From NCBI GenBank assembly GCA_946479125.1, contig CAMLET010000081.1, forward strand, positions 1 to 9,737: a DNA stretch of 9,737 nt, in the 5' to 3' direction. Shown piece after piece: positions 1-6,270 of the stretch. The stretch comes from an uncultured Flavobacteriales bacterium. Its GTDB lineage: Bacteria > Bacteroidota > Bacteroidia > Flavobacteriales > Crocinitomicaceae. The translations under genes were made by a program, and so were the position numbers. The stretch's first letter is position 1; each line of letters starts with the position of its first letter. Below the pieces are notes generated by a model, which was not told the DNA's origin, made no database searches, and worked only from the letters and a program-made list of their open reading frames with translations.

Positions 1-40
1 TCTGGTTGTCGACAGACAGGCAGGGATGCCACTTTTATAA
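1..40 (+). other. Unresolved tail of an upstream transcription unit
   Basis: These bases precede a strong terminator, so they probably belong to the 3' end of an upstream gene or transcript. Read in frame 2 they give LVVDRQAGMPLL and then a TAA stop at 38-40, four bases before the terminator stem, which would suit the end of a truncated CDS. The other two forward frames also stay open past this point (to 92 and 192), so the frame is not decided. The segment GACAGACAGGCAGGGA (11-26) is a degenerate tetranucleotide run. No tRNA 3' end is recognisable. Confidence 0.25.
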
Positions 41-43
41 AAC

Positions 44-75
44 CCTTCCAGGTAATAACTGGAAGGTTTTTTTTT
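44..75 (+). terminator. Rho-independent terminator of the upstream unit
   Basis: CCTTCCAG (44-51) pairs perfectly with CTGGAAGG (59-66) around a 7-nt loop (GTAATAA), followed directly by nine T residues (67-75). The 8-bp stem plus T tract is a textbook intrinsic terminator on the plus strand. It lies before the thioesterase gene and so separates that gene from whatever is upstream. There is no comparable T tract on the minus strand. Confidence 0.9.
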
Positions 76-201
76 GGTCTATACTTTTCTAAAGCTTTAA
101 CTTCCTTAAAGAGTAGCCCTAACGTTATTCTAAATGTGTATTTTGTGAAATATTTTCAACTTACAGACAATTGTTGTTCGTTAAATAACTAATTTCGCGC
201 C

Positions 202-624
202 ATGGAACTGATAACAACGTACATCTGTAAACAATTCGACATAGGAATAAGTAATAACATGTTTGGTGGAAGCCTTATTTCACTAATTGATGACGCTGCT
301 GGATCTTATGCTTCCCAAATTTGTGATACACCACACGTTGTTACCATCAAATTCGATGAATTGATTTTCAAAAAACCAGTTAAAGTTGGAAACATCTTAA
401 AGGTTTATGGTAAAGTTGCCAAGTTCGGGAATACTTCTTTGGAGTTGTACATGGAAGTGAGAAAGCATAATGTGTATACCGGCGATCAGGAAATCGTGAC
501 TCATACAAGCGTTACTTTTGTTCGTGTGGATGACGAAGGAATGGCTATTCCAATTGCTGATCGAGTGAAAGTACGTTATGAAAAACGTGTGGCTGAATTC
601 GGAAAAGGATTGTTAGGTTCGTAG
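202..624 (+). CDS. Hotdog-fold acyl-CoA thioesterase (YciA-like)
   Basis: This 140-residue protein is predicted to hydrolyse acyl-CoA thioesters in the cytoplasm. It has the YciA-type layout: a short N-terminal strand, the N-x-FGG turn (FGG 21-23), then the hotdog helix carrying LIDDAAG, in which Asp30 aligns with the catalytic Asp of YciA (seven residues after the GG). The later segments VVTIKFDELIFKKPVKVG and EIVTHTSVTFVRVD match strands of the single hotdog domain, and the length is usual for the family. The ATG at 202 is preferred because the next Met (20) would cut into the FGG region. No Shine-Dalgarno site is present. TAATTTCG (190-197) resembles a -7 box with one mismatch but lies only 4 nt from the ATG. 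The gene stands alone after a terminator and converges on the dus gene with 3 nt between stop codons. The substrate chain length cannot be told. Confidence 0.85.
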   Translation: MELITTYICKQFDIGISNNMFGGSLISLIDDAAGSYASQICDTPHVVTIKFDELIFKKPVKVGNILKVYGKVAKFGNTSLELYMEVRKHNVYTGDQEIVTHTSVTFVRVDDEGMAIPIADRVKVRYEKRVAEFGKGLLGS

Positions 625-627
625 GAA

Positions 628-1560
628 TTAAACCTCTAAATGAACATCGATTAATTGCCAGAATTCGACCAAACGATCTGACTTTTTTAATCTGCGATAA
701 AGTGATTTTCCTTCTGTAATTTCCTCACAGAAACCTTCCCAATAACTCTTTAAGCGCATAAGGGCAAAGCCTTCATTTGAATTGGAGCGTAAACATGATT
801 CTTCGATCAGTTTTGAGAACTCAATCAATTTGTTTCGATAGGTCTTTCCATCCAATAAGTCTCCTGTCTTTATTTCCTGGAAAATGGCTGGATTTCTCAC
901 TGCTCCTCGTCCAATCATGAACGATTCTGTACTAGGAAGTGTTTCTCTAAGCTCAGAAAAGCCTTCAGTATTTGAAATATCACCGTTGTAAACAACTTTA
1001 TGACTAGTTCCAGCTAATGCCTCTTTGAAACGGTCGACATCACATCCTCCATTATACAATTGATTTGCATAACGTGCGTGAATGATGATCTCTGTTAATG
1101 GGAAATCATTCAGAACAGGAAGAATGTTGAAAATCTCTTCTGTACTAGCCATTCCCATCCGCATTTTGATTCCCAATTTTAGCTTGAGTTTCGGATAGAT
1201 TTGCACCAACCATTCTCTAAGCATTTCTGGTTTGTTCAAAACACCAGCGCCTAAACCTCTATTTGTGACCATTGGATATGGACAACCCATGTTCCAATTT
1301 ACTTCTTCATAACCTAAACTAGAAATATAGTCATGCATAATGAAGAAATCATCTACGGAGCAACACATGACTTGTGGAATAATAGCAACCTGATTGTTTT
1401 CTGAAAGAATATCTACTTTCGGACCAGCTTTAATTGTTCCATCGGTATTCATTCGCAAGTAAGGAGCGTAGAATTTATCTACTCCGCCGTAAACGACTTG
1501 ATGTGCATTCCTAAAATGATGATCTGTGTAAGTTTGCAGCGGACCTAGTGAAAGTTCCAT
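628..1560 (-). CDS. tRNA-dihydrouridine synthase (Dus family)
   Basis: This 310-residue FMN-dependent enzyme is predicted to reduce uridine in the tRNA D-loop using NADPH. The N-terminal TIM-barrel half carries PQVMC (62-66) and the catalytic-cysteine motif NMGCPYP, with Cys93 as general acid. FMN/substrate-contact positions follow: K132 in IKMRMG, H161 in IIHARYANQLYNG, YNGDI at 191-195 and MIGRGAVRNP at 215-224. A helical C-terminal domain (about 235-310) follows, as expected for tRNA binding. Length is close to E. coli DusC (about 315), but I cannot assign the modified position; the HAR variant replaces the usual HGR. It is the last gene of the four-gene operon and starts 5 nt after the SDR stop, so it is probably translated from the same message. 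Its TAA stop is 3 nt from the stop of the convergent thioesterase, leaving no terminator between them. Confidence 0.9.
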   Translation of the reverse strand: MELSLGPLQTYTDHHFRNAHQVVYGGVDKFYAPYLRMNTDGTIKAGPKVDILSENNQVAIIPQVMCCSVDDFFIMHDYISSLGYEEVNWNMGCPYPMVTNRGLGAGVLNKPEMLREWLVQIYPKLKLKLGIKMRMGMASTEEIFNILPVLNDFPLTEIIIHARYANQLYNGGCDVDRFKEALAGTSHKVVYNGDISNTEGFSELRETLPSTESFMIGRGAVRNPAIFQEIKTGDLLDGKTYRNKLIEFSKLIEESCLRSNSNEGFALMRLKSYWEGFCEEITEGKSLYRRLKKSDRLVEFWQLIDVHLEV

Positions 1561-1565
1561 GAGAA

Positions 1566-2237
1566 CTAAGGCGTAGAAATGGAAACAGGAAGAATCTTTC
1601 CTTTGAAAAACTTTCCTGAATTAACTGTGAAATCATGAATGAATGAAGCCATCTCTTGCGGAGAATGAGCAGCTTGATAGCCCGGAAATGCTTCTGCTAA
1701 CATTTCCGTTTGAACGGATCCTAGACACAAACAATTGATGGAAAAACCAGCGTCTTTGTATTCTTCTGCTAATAGTTCTGTCAATGATGTTAAAGCTGCT
1801 TTTGAAGTCGAATAAGCGGATAAACCAGCAAACTTCATTGTTCCCTGAAATCCTCCCATGGATGAAATCAAAACAATATGACCGTCTTTTGCCATTTTTG
1901 GAATACAAACCTGCAAAATTTCCATTGCAGCTACAACGTTCACGTCATAAACAGATCGAATTTCCGCTCGACTTAGTTCTGTAAACGGTTTTACTACAAT
2001 TCTACCAGCGTTGTAAACAACATAGTCGAATGTTGAAATAGAAGCCGTGATTTTTTGAAAATCGGACTTCACATTTTCTGAATTCAAATCTAAAAAGTGA
2101 TAAGAAATCTTATGGGAATTTGATCCCTGCTCAGATCGCGCGAAAGCATGACAGGCTATTCCAGAATCGGCAAATTGCTTCACCAGTTCTTTGCCAATTC
2201 CTCTGCTCGATCCTATAATTAATGCAGTTTTATGCAT
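1566..2237 (-). CDS. SDR-family NAD(P)-dependent oxidoreductase
   Basis: This 223-residue classical short-chain dehydrogenase/reductase is presumably cytoplasmic. The Rossmann motif GSSRGIG (9-15) comes right after the first strand, NAG lies at 76-78, and the catalytic residues are N100, S126 and Y142-x3-K146. The usual PG after strand 6 appears as LGSVQTEM, close to the common PGxVxT. The ATG at 2237 is preferred over the TTG three bases upstream because SDRs normally begin just before the Rossmann strand. The start overlaps the end of the preceding PaaE-like gene by 8 nt (the ATG is inside its final GATGCATAA), which indicates translational coupling. Substrate is unknown; being co-transcribed with two PaaE-like reductases suggests oxidation or reduction of a lipid or CoA-linked intermediate, which is inference only. 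Confidence 0.88.
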   Translation of the reverse strand: MHKTALIIGSSRGIGKELVKQFADSGIACHAFARSEQGSNSHKISYHFLDLNSENVKSDFQKITASISTFDYVVYNAGRIVVKPFTELSRAEIRSVYDVNVVAAMEILQVCIPKMAKDGHIVLISSMGGFQGTMKFAGLSAYSTSKAALTSLTELLAEEYKDAGFSINCLCLGSVQTEMLAEAFPGYQAAHSPQEMASFIHDFTVNSGKFFKGKILPVSISTP

Positions 2238-3309
2238 CAAAATCTAATTTTAAAACTTCGCTCGTTGGTTGTGCCTGACAAGTCAGAACGTAACCTTCTT
2301 TCACTTCTTCGTCCGTCAAAGCGAAATTCACTTTCATACTAGCAGAACCTTCAACTATCTTGGCTTTACAAGTACAACAAACACCACCTCTACAAGAGTA
2401 AGGAACGTCAGCTCCTTGTTTGTCTAAAGCTTCAAGGATCGTTGAACCATTTGTTTTCAATTCCAAACGATAAATTTCACCATCAAGAATAGCGCTTACC
2501 TGGCTTGTACCATTAAAATTACCAACCACAGTTGTCGGTTCAGAAACCAATTTCACCGGAGTAGTAAACAATTCGAAATGGATTTTACTTTTCTCAACGC
2601 CAAAGACAGTAAGTACTTCGTTGATGTCCATGATCATTTCTTCCGGACCACAAATGTAAAAATGGTCAGCGCGAAGTACAGATAAATCTGCTTTGATTGC
2701 CTCACTAATTGCTTGTTTAGTCATTCTACCATTCGTAGCTCCTTGAACAGCCTCTCGACTGTAAAACGGCACAAATTTACAACCAGAAATAGAGGAAACT
2801 TGATTGTGAAACATTGTATCAGCAACCGTTTTATTCCCATAGAATAAAGTCGATGTTGAGCTATTTTCACGTTGTTTCAGTAAGATTGAAAGAATAGGTG
2901 TAATTCCACTTCCCGCTGCGAAAGCAACAATCGAGTTCGATCCCGATTTCCAATTGAAGTTTCCTTGAGGTTTTGAAATCTCAACACTGTCTCCAACCTG
3001 AACTTTGTCAACCAAATAACTGGAGATCAATCCGCCATCAATTTTCTTTACTCCAACAGCCAATCCGTTATCCTCAGCTGAACAAATAGAATAAGATCTT
3101 GTTTCCTTCTTTCCGTTTATTTCTGCACTGACATTGATGTATTGACCAGCAATAAATTTATATGCATCAGCAAATTCTTCAGGGATTTTAAATCGAACTT
3201 CCACAGCATCAGCTGTTAGTTGTGTTTTCGATTCAACCTCAAGCAATGCACTTTTAAACTCTTTCGGATCCGCCGCGGCGGACTTTTTAAACTTTGAAAA
3301 TAATCCCAT
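2230..3309 (-). CDS. PaaE-like flavin/2Fe-2S oxidoreductase, second copy
   Basis: This 359-residue protein is predicted to move electrons from NAD(P)H through a flavin to a plant-type 2Fe-2S cluster and on to a partner oxygenase or reductase. Domains in order: FAD-binding barrel with RSYSIC (71-76); NAD(P)-binding domain with AAGSGITP (131-138), YGNK and ICGPEEMI; C-terminal ferredoxin domain with cluster cysteines C306, C311, C314 and C344 in the C-x4-C-x2-C...C pattern. It differs from its upstream paralogue by about 15 extra N-terminal residues, MGLFSKFKKSAAAD, a basic and possibly amphipathic lead. It starts 1 nt after the stop of that paralogue and overlaps the following SDR start by 8 nt. 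PaaE normally serves the PaaABC phenylacetyl-CoA epoxidase; none of those genes is here, so the name indicates family and not proven function. The SAAAD codons contain a GC-rich 14-bp palindrome at 3269-3282. Confidence 0.88.
   Translation of the reverse strand: MGLFSKFKKSAAADPKEFKSALLEVESKTQLTADAVEVRFKIPEEFADAYKFIAGQYINVSAEINGKKETRSYSICSAEDNGLAVGVKKIDGGLISSYLVDKVQVGDSVEISKPQGNFNWKSGSNSIVAFAAGSGITPILSILLKQRENSSTSTLFYGNKTVADTMFHNQVSSISGCKFVPFYSREAVQGATNGRMTKQAISEAIKADLSVLRADHFYICGPEEMIMDINEVLTVFGVEKSKIHFELFTTPVKLVSEPTTVVGNFNGTSQVSAILDGEIYRLELKTNGSTILEALDKQGADVPYSCRGGVCCTCKAKIVEGSASMKVNFALTDEEVKEGYVLTCQAQPTSEVLKLDFDA
3269..3282. repeat. Perfect 14-bp GC-rich palindrome inside the second PaaE-like gene
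   Basis: TCCGCCGCGGCGGA reads the same on both strands and is nearly all G/C within an AT-rich gene. It encodes part of the SAAADP segment about 30 nt after the start codon of the second PaaE-like gene. It could be a coincidence of Ala/Asp codons, or could fold near the ribosome loading zone; no function is established. Confidence 0.6.
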
Positions 3310-3310
3310 T

Positions 3311-4375
3311 TTATTCGTCGAATGATACCACTAGTTCTTTTGAAGTTGGATGTGCCTGACATGTTAAAATATATCCTGCTTCAACCTCTTCTTTTTCTAG
3401 TGCGTAATTGATATCCATAACTGCTGTTCCTTCAAGGATCTTCGCCTTACAAGTACAGCAAACGCCACCTTTACAAGCGTAAGGCAAATCTGCTCCTACG
3501 TCGTAACCAGCTTCTAATATTGATTTTCCATTTGAATCTAAATCCAAAATGTATTGATCGTCATCTAATATAATTGTCACCTTAGAGTGAACAATTTCGC
3601 TTTCTTCTACAACTTTCGCTTTCTTCGGAGCAGTTGTACCGAACAATTCGAAGTGTATTTTATTCTCCTCAACTCCTGAAGCCATCATTCCGCTTTTTAC
3701 AGCATGAATCATTTCTTCTGGTCCGCAGATATAAACTCCATCAACCTTCTGATTTGAAAGGAACGCTTTTGCAATAGCACTGACTTTTTCCTCGTCAATT
3801 CTACCTTTTTGAAGTTTATTCCCCAAATTCTCACGACTCAAAACGTGGATCAATCGGAAATTATCCATGTGAAGATTCTTCAGGTCCTCTAACTCCTCAC
3901 GGAAAATAATACTTGCAAAGCCTTTATTTCCGTAAACCATTGTTACATCACTATTCGGCTCGTTATGCAAGATATTCTTCGCAATGGCAATTACAGGAGT
4001 AATTCCCGAACCTGCAGCGAATAGAACGTATGACTTTTGTTCAGATTCGTTTGCTTTATGCTGAAAATGACCCATTGGTGTCATTACATCCAACTCGTCT
4101 CCCGGATTCAAAGAACTCGTTGCGTACGACGAAAAACGTCCGTCTTCAACCTTCTTTACAACCACGCAAAGTTTTCCTTCGTTTGGAGATTTGCAAATAG
4201 AATAACTTCGTCTAAGTTCTTCACCCCCAATTTCATGGCGAATTGTTAAGTATTGACCTGCGTCGTATTTATATGCTTCACGAAGTTCGTTTGGAACATC
4301 AAAACAGATGGATACAGCATCTTCGGTCTCAAATTGTAGTTCAGTAATTTTTAGACGATGAAATGTTGGAGTCAT
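3311..4375 (-). CDS. PaaE-like flavin/2Fe-2S oxidoreductase, first copy
   Basis: This 354-residue protein is the first gene of the minus-strand operon and has the full PaaE architecture: FAD-binding domain with RSYSIC (56-61), NAD(P)-binding domain with AAGSGITP (120-127), YGNKG and ICGPEEMI, and a C-terminal ferredoxin domain with cluster ligands C301, C306, C309 and C339. It should take electrons from NAD(P)H to a terminal oxygenase or similar partner. It is clearly a paralogue of the next gene: both carry GGVCCTCKAKI, KIHFELF and LTCQAxPTS in the same order. The ATG at 4375 is supported by a -7 promoter box 14 nt upstream and by family N-termini that begin shortly before the first FAD-domain strand. 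The terminal acceptor is not encoded nearby, so a role in phenylacetate degradation is not established. Confidence 0.88.
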   Translation of the reverse strand: MTPTFHRLKITELQFETEDAVSICFDVPNELREAYKYDAGQYLTIRHEIGGEELRRSYSICKSPNEGKLCVVVKKVEDGRFSSYATSSLNPGDELDVMTPMGHFQHKANESEQKSYVLFAAGSGITPVIAIAKNILHNEPNSDVTMVYGNKGFASIIFREELEDLKNLHMDNFRLIHVLSRENLGNKLQKGRIDEEKVSAIAKAFLSNQKVDGVYICGPEEMIHAVKSGMMASGVEENKIHFELFGTTAPKKAKVVEESEIVHSKVTIILDDDQYILDLDSNGKSILEAGYDVGADLPYACKGGVCCTCKAKILEGTAVMDINYALEKEEVEAGYILTCQAHPTSKELVVSFDE

Positions 4376-4389
4376 TCAATGAGTTTTGG

Positions 4390-4397
4390 CAAATTTA
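4390..4397 (-). promoter_or_regulatory. -7 promoter box for the PaaE/SDR/dus operon
   Basis: Read on the minus strand the sequence is TAAATTTG, an exact match to the Bacteroidota -7 consensus TAnnTTTG. It lies 14 nt upstream of the ATG at 4375, which gives a leader of only about 8 nt. The -33 element is weak: a TTG at 4415-4413 has a gap of 15 nt, shorter than the usual 19-21. The pruA promoter shows similar geometry. Confidence 0.6.
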
Positions 4398-4440
4398 AGA
4401 AAAAGCGTTGGACAACAGTTAGAAAGTATGATGCGGGATA

Positions 4441-4463
4441 ATGATTAGAATGAATCTAATTAT
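4441..4463. promoter_or_regulatory. Inverted repeat in the divergent paaE-like/apaG region
   Basis: ATTAGA (4444-4449) and TCTAAT (4455-4460) form a perfect inverted repeat around 5 nt. Pairing extends outward to 4441/4463 with one G-T wobble, giving a 9-bp stem. No T tract follows on either strand, so it is not an intrinsic terminator. Its place upstream of the operon's -7 box suits a repressor or activator operator, but that is inference. The rest of 4376-4566 holds promoter candidates and no supported gene. Confidence 0.45.
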
Positions 4464-4527
4464 CTGCTACGGGAAAATTTAATGTAACAAGAGTTCAATA
4501 ATGCAATATATGAATATCAAAATCGTT

Positions 4528-4558
4528 TTTGGTTTACTAGATTTTTATTAGTAATTTG
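4528..4558 (+). promoter_or_regulatory. Candidate promoter of apaG
   Basis: TTTG (4528-4531) is followed after 20 nt by TAATTTG (4552-4558), one base short of the TAnnTTTG consensus. The spacing agrees with the Bacteroidota -33/-7 arrangement. It lies 8 nt from the ATG at 4567, implying an almost leaderless message. The imperfect -7 box keeps confidence low. Confidence 0.35.
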
Positions 4559-4566
4559 TGAAGCAA

Positions 4567-4968
4567 ATGACAACAAAAAAACAACATCTTATTATTACAG
4601 AGGGAGTTGCGGTAAGCGTGAACACAATGTTCCGTTCCGATATTTCCAACGTACGTGATGGTGTTTTCTTTTATCATTACAATATCAATATCGAAAACAG
4701 AAACGATTTTCCTGTTCAGCTTTTACACCGTGATTGGTTTATTTTTGATTCATTACATGCTTCAACTCATGTTAGTGGCGAAGGTGTAATTGGTCAGCAA
4801 CCTGTTTTAGCTCCGGGTGAAGTTTACAACTATACCAGCGGTTGCGAAATTCGTTCTGATGTTGGTGCAATGACAGGTTTCTATACTTTCGTTAATAAAG
4901 ATAGCGAGCAAGTGTTCAGAGTAGAGATTCCTACTTTTCACTTGATGTTCCCGGGAAAAATGAATTAA
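4567..4968 (+). CDS. apaG: ApaG-domain protein
   Basis: This 133-residue protein is a single ApaG (DUF525) domain, an immunoglobulin-like beta sandwich of about 125 residues. It carries the glycine motif GEGVIG (71-76), then QPVLAPGE and the YTSGC turn, and the strand pattern GVFFYHYNINIEN near the N terminus, all typical of ApaG. The family is often annotated as a Co2+/Mg2+ efflux-associated protein (CorD in Salmonella), although its biochemical role remains unclear. The ATG at 4567 is chosen over a GTG three codons upstream because the GTG overlaps the candidate -7 box and family proteins start near this ATG. It is a lone gene, divergent from the PaaE-like operon and convergent with the TPR gene, whose stop lies 45 nt away. 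Confidence 0.9.
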   Translation: MTTKKQHLIITEGVAVSVNTMFRSDISNVRDGVFFYHYNINIENRNDFPVQLLHRDWFIFDSLHASTHVSGEGVIGQQPVLAPGEVYNYTSGCEIRSDVGAMTGFYTFVNKDSEQVFRVEIPTFHLMFPGKMN

Positions 4969-4986
4969 CATTCATCAAGCTTATAA

Positions 4987-5017
4987 CGAAGGTCATCGAG
5001 TGGAGCCGAGATGTCAA
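4987..5017. repeat. REP-like extragenic sequence between apaG and the TPR gene
   Basis: The segment CATCGAGTGGAGCCGAGATG (4994-5013), inside a longer CGAAGG...GTCAA context, resembles imperfect palindromic intergenic repeats common in Flavobacteriales genomes, which I recall with the core CGAGnGGAGnCGAGATG. CATC (4994-4997) and GATG (5010-5013) can pair, and CGAG occurs twice (4997-5000, 5007-5010). Only one copy is present in the window, so repetition cannot be shown here. It covers the TGA stop of the TPR gene at 5014-5016 and may serve as a 3'-end structure for both convergent genes. Confidence 0.35.
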
Positions 5018-6270
5018 TGTTTTGTTCCTGCTTTTCTCAGTTTCAAGGTGAGGAAAATAGAAAGCAATCCTAAAAAAGCAATCAAGATCCATTCAGGTTT
5101 TATGTAATCCAAAAAGGTCTTATCGGATTCGTATCCCTCTTTTTCAGTTTCGATCTCCAATTTCATAAACTCGAGTTGCTTCTCTTTGATCTTCTGCTCA
5201 TCTTTCTGGTTTTTTACCTTCATTTTTTCTTCCAGATTGATGTACTCTTCTAAATACTGATTAGCAGTTTTGTGCTCATCTAAACTCTGATAAACTCTCG
5301 CTAGTAGATAGAGTGCATCTTGTGCTTGAGGTAATAAATGATGTTTCTTAGCGTATTCGTAAGACTTTTTGTACCAGGCAATTGCCAGCTTTGGTTTGCC
5401 TATGTAGAACTGATAATCACCAAGGTTGTAATAGCTTTCCGAAATGGCATTAACATCTCTGTTCTGAATTCTTAAATCCAGTCCTTTTTCAAAATAAATA
5501 CGCGCCTTCAACGTGTCGCCGCGTTCAAAATAGGTGATTGCCAAGTTATTGATAGCATGTCCTAAGGATGTTTTTCTCTTTGTTTTTTGTGCCAGTTTAT
5601 AGGATGCGTTGAAGTAGTATTCGGCCTTATCCAGATTTCCCTGTCTTCTGTAAATATCTCCTAATCGGCCGTAAGCTGAACAAATTCCATTATTCAGTTT
5701 TAACGGACGGGCTTTTGCGATGTATTCATTGAAATATTTAATTCCAAGTTTCGTTTTTCCATTCAAAATGTACGATTCAGCTAATGAAAGATAGCCATAA
5801 GTTTGAACCTCGGGATCGTCGCTTTGTTTGCTGTGTCGTACAGATTGTTCAGCCCAATAAAGTGCAGAAGAAGCATCTTTTTCGAATCTGTAGCCTTGAC
5901 AAACTAATTTGCAAACCCTGCTTAGTTTCTCATGATCACCTCGTTCTTCCATTGCCGGTAGAAGCGATTTTGCCATCGTTATACCGTCTGCAGTTTTACC
6001 AGTCTCAACGAAATACTCGGCAAGAATTATTTTTCCCGTTTCAATGGCCGGATAATAATGATTTTCAATTCCGTAGTAAAACAATTCTTCACCAAGAACC
6101 TCTAATGTGTCCTTGTTTTCACCAATGTAATAATCCATCAAATCCTCAGCAGCTCTCACTTTTTCAGATGATGCGCCTGTTTGATATGTGTTCAATAATT
6201 GCGGAAGATTTTGTCCGAAGCAACACGTCGATAGAAATATCCCGATGATATAGAGATAGTGTTTATTCAA
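5014..6270 (-). CDS. Secreted/anchored TPR protein with coiled coil and C-terminal TM
   Basis: This 418-residue protein has an N-terminal signal peptide (basic start, hydrophobic 5-16, likely cleavage after FG19 before Q20). Tetratricopeptide-type helical repeats cover about 75-350, clearest at 195-335 (AYGRLGDIYRRQGNLDKAEYY, then similar units). A charged coiled coil follows at about 343-384, then one membrane helix at 392-409 and a short basic tail, LRKAGTKH. The sensor part therefore faces the periplasm. This is the input half of Bacteroidota TPR sensor kinases and TPR/LuxR-type regulators, but it stops eight or nine residues after the TM with no kinase or DNA-binding domain. The start is TTG at 6270: no in-frame ATG lies before the signal peptide, an A-rich stretch (AAAAAAGACC) precedes it, and a promoter candidate sits 12 nt upstream. 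It is divergent from pruA. Function is unknown; scaffold or receptor is inference. Confidence 0.75.
   Translation of the reverse strand: MNKHYLYIIGIFLSTCCFGQNLPQLLNTYQTGASSEKVRAAEDLMDYYIGENKDTLEVLGEELFYYGIENHYYPAIETGKIILAEYFVETGKTADGITMAKSLLPAMEERGDHEKLSRVCKLVCQGYRFEKDASSALYWAEQSVRHSKQSDDPEVQTYGYLSLAESYILNGKTKLGIKYFNEYIAKARPLKLNNGICSAYGRLGDIYRRQGNLDKAEYYFNASYKLAQKTKRKTSLGHAINNLAITYFERGDTLKARIYFEKGLDLRIQNRDVNAISESYYNLGDYQFYIGKPKLAIAWYKKSYEYAKKHHLLPQAQDALYLLARVYQSLDEHKTANQYLEEYINLEEKMKVKNQKDEQKIKEKQLEFMKLEIETEKEGYESDKTFLDYIKPEWILIAFLGLLSIFLTLKLRKAGTKH

Noticed and set aside
3..16. A 14-base exact match (TGGTTGTCGACAGA) between 3-16 and 9506-9519
   Set aside because: A single match of this length in about 10 kb is not far from chance, and flanking bases show no further similarity.
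95..111. CTTTAA/TTAAAG hairpin between the terminator and the thioesterase gene
   Set aside because: A 6-bp AT-only stem in AT-rich sequence is weak and there is no other sign of function. The rest of 76-201 shows nothing convincing.
146..158. TGAAA/TTTCA palindrome before the thioesterase gene
   Set aside because: Five base pairs in AT-rich sequence are expected by chance.
1633..1984. Overlapping frames on both strands inside the SDR gene
   Set aside because: They are shadow frames with no recognisable domain, and the SDR frame carries all catalytic motifs.
4501..4551. A 16-codon ATG frame just upstream of apaG (possible leader peptide)
   Set aside because: It overlaps the candidate promoter, has no repeated regulatory codon, and short frames are expected by chance.
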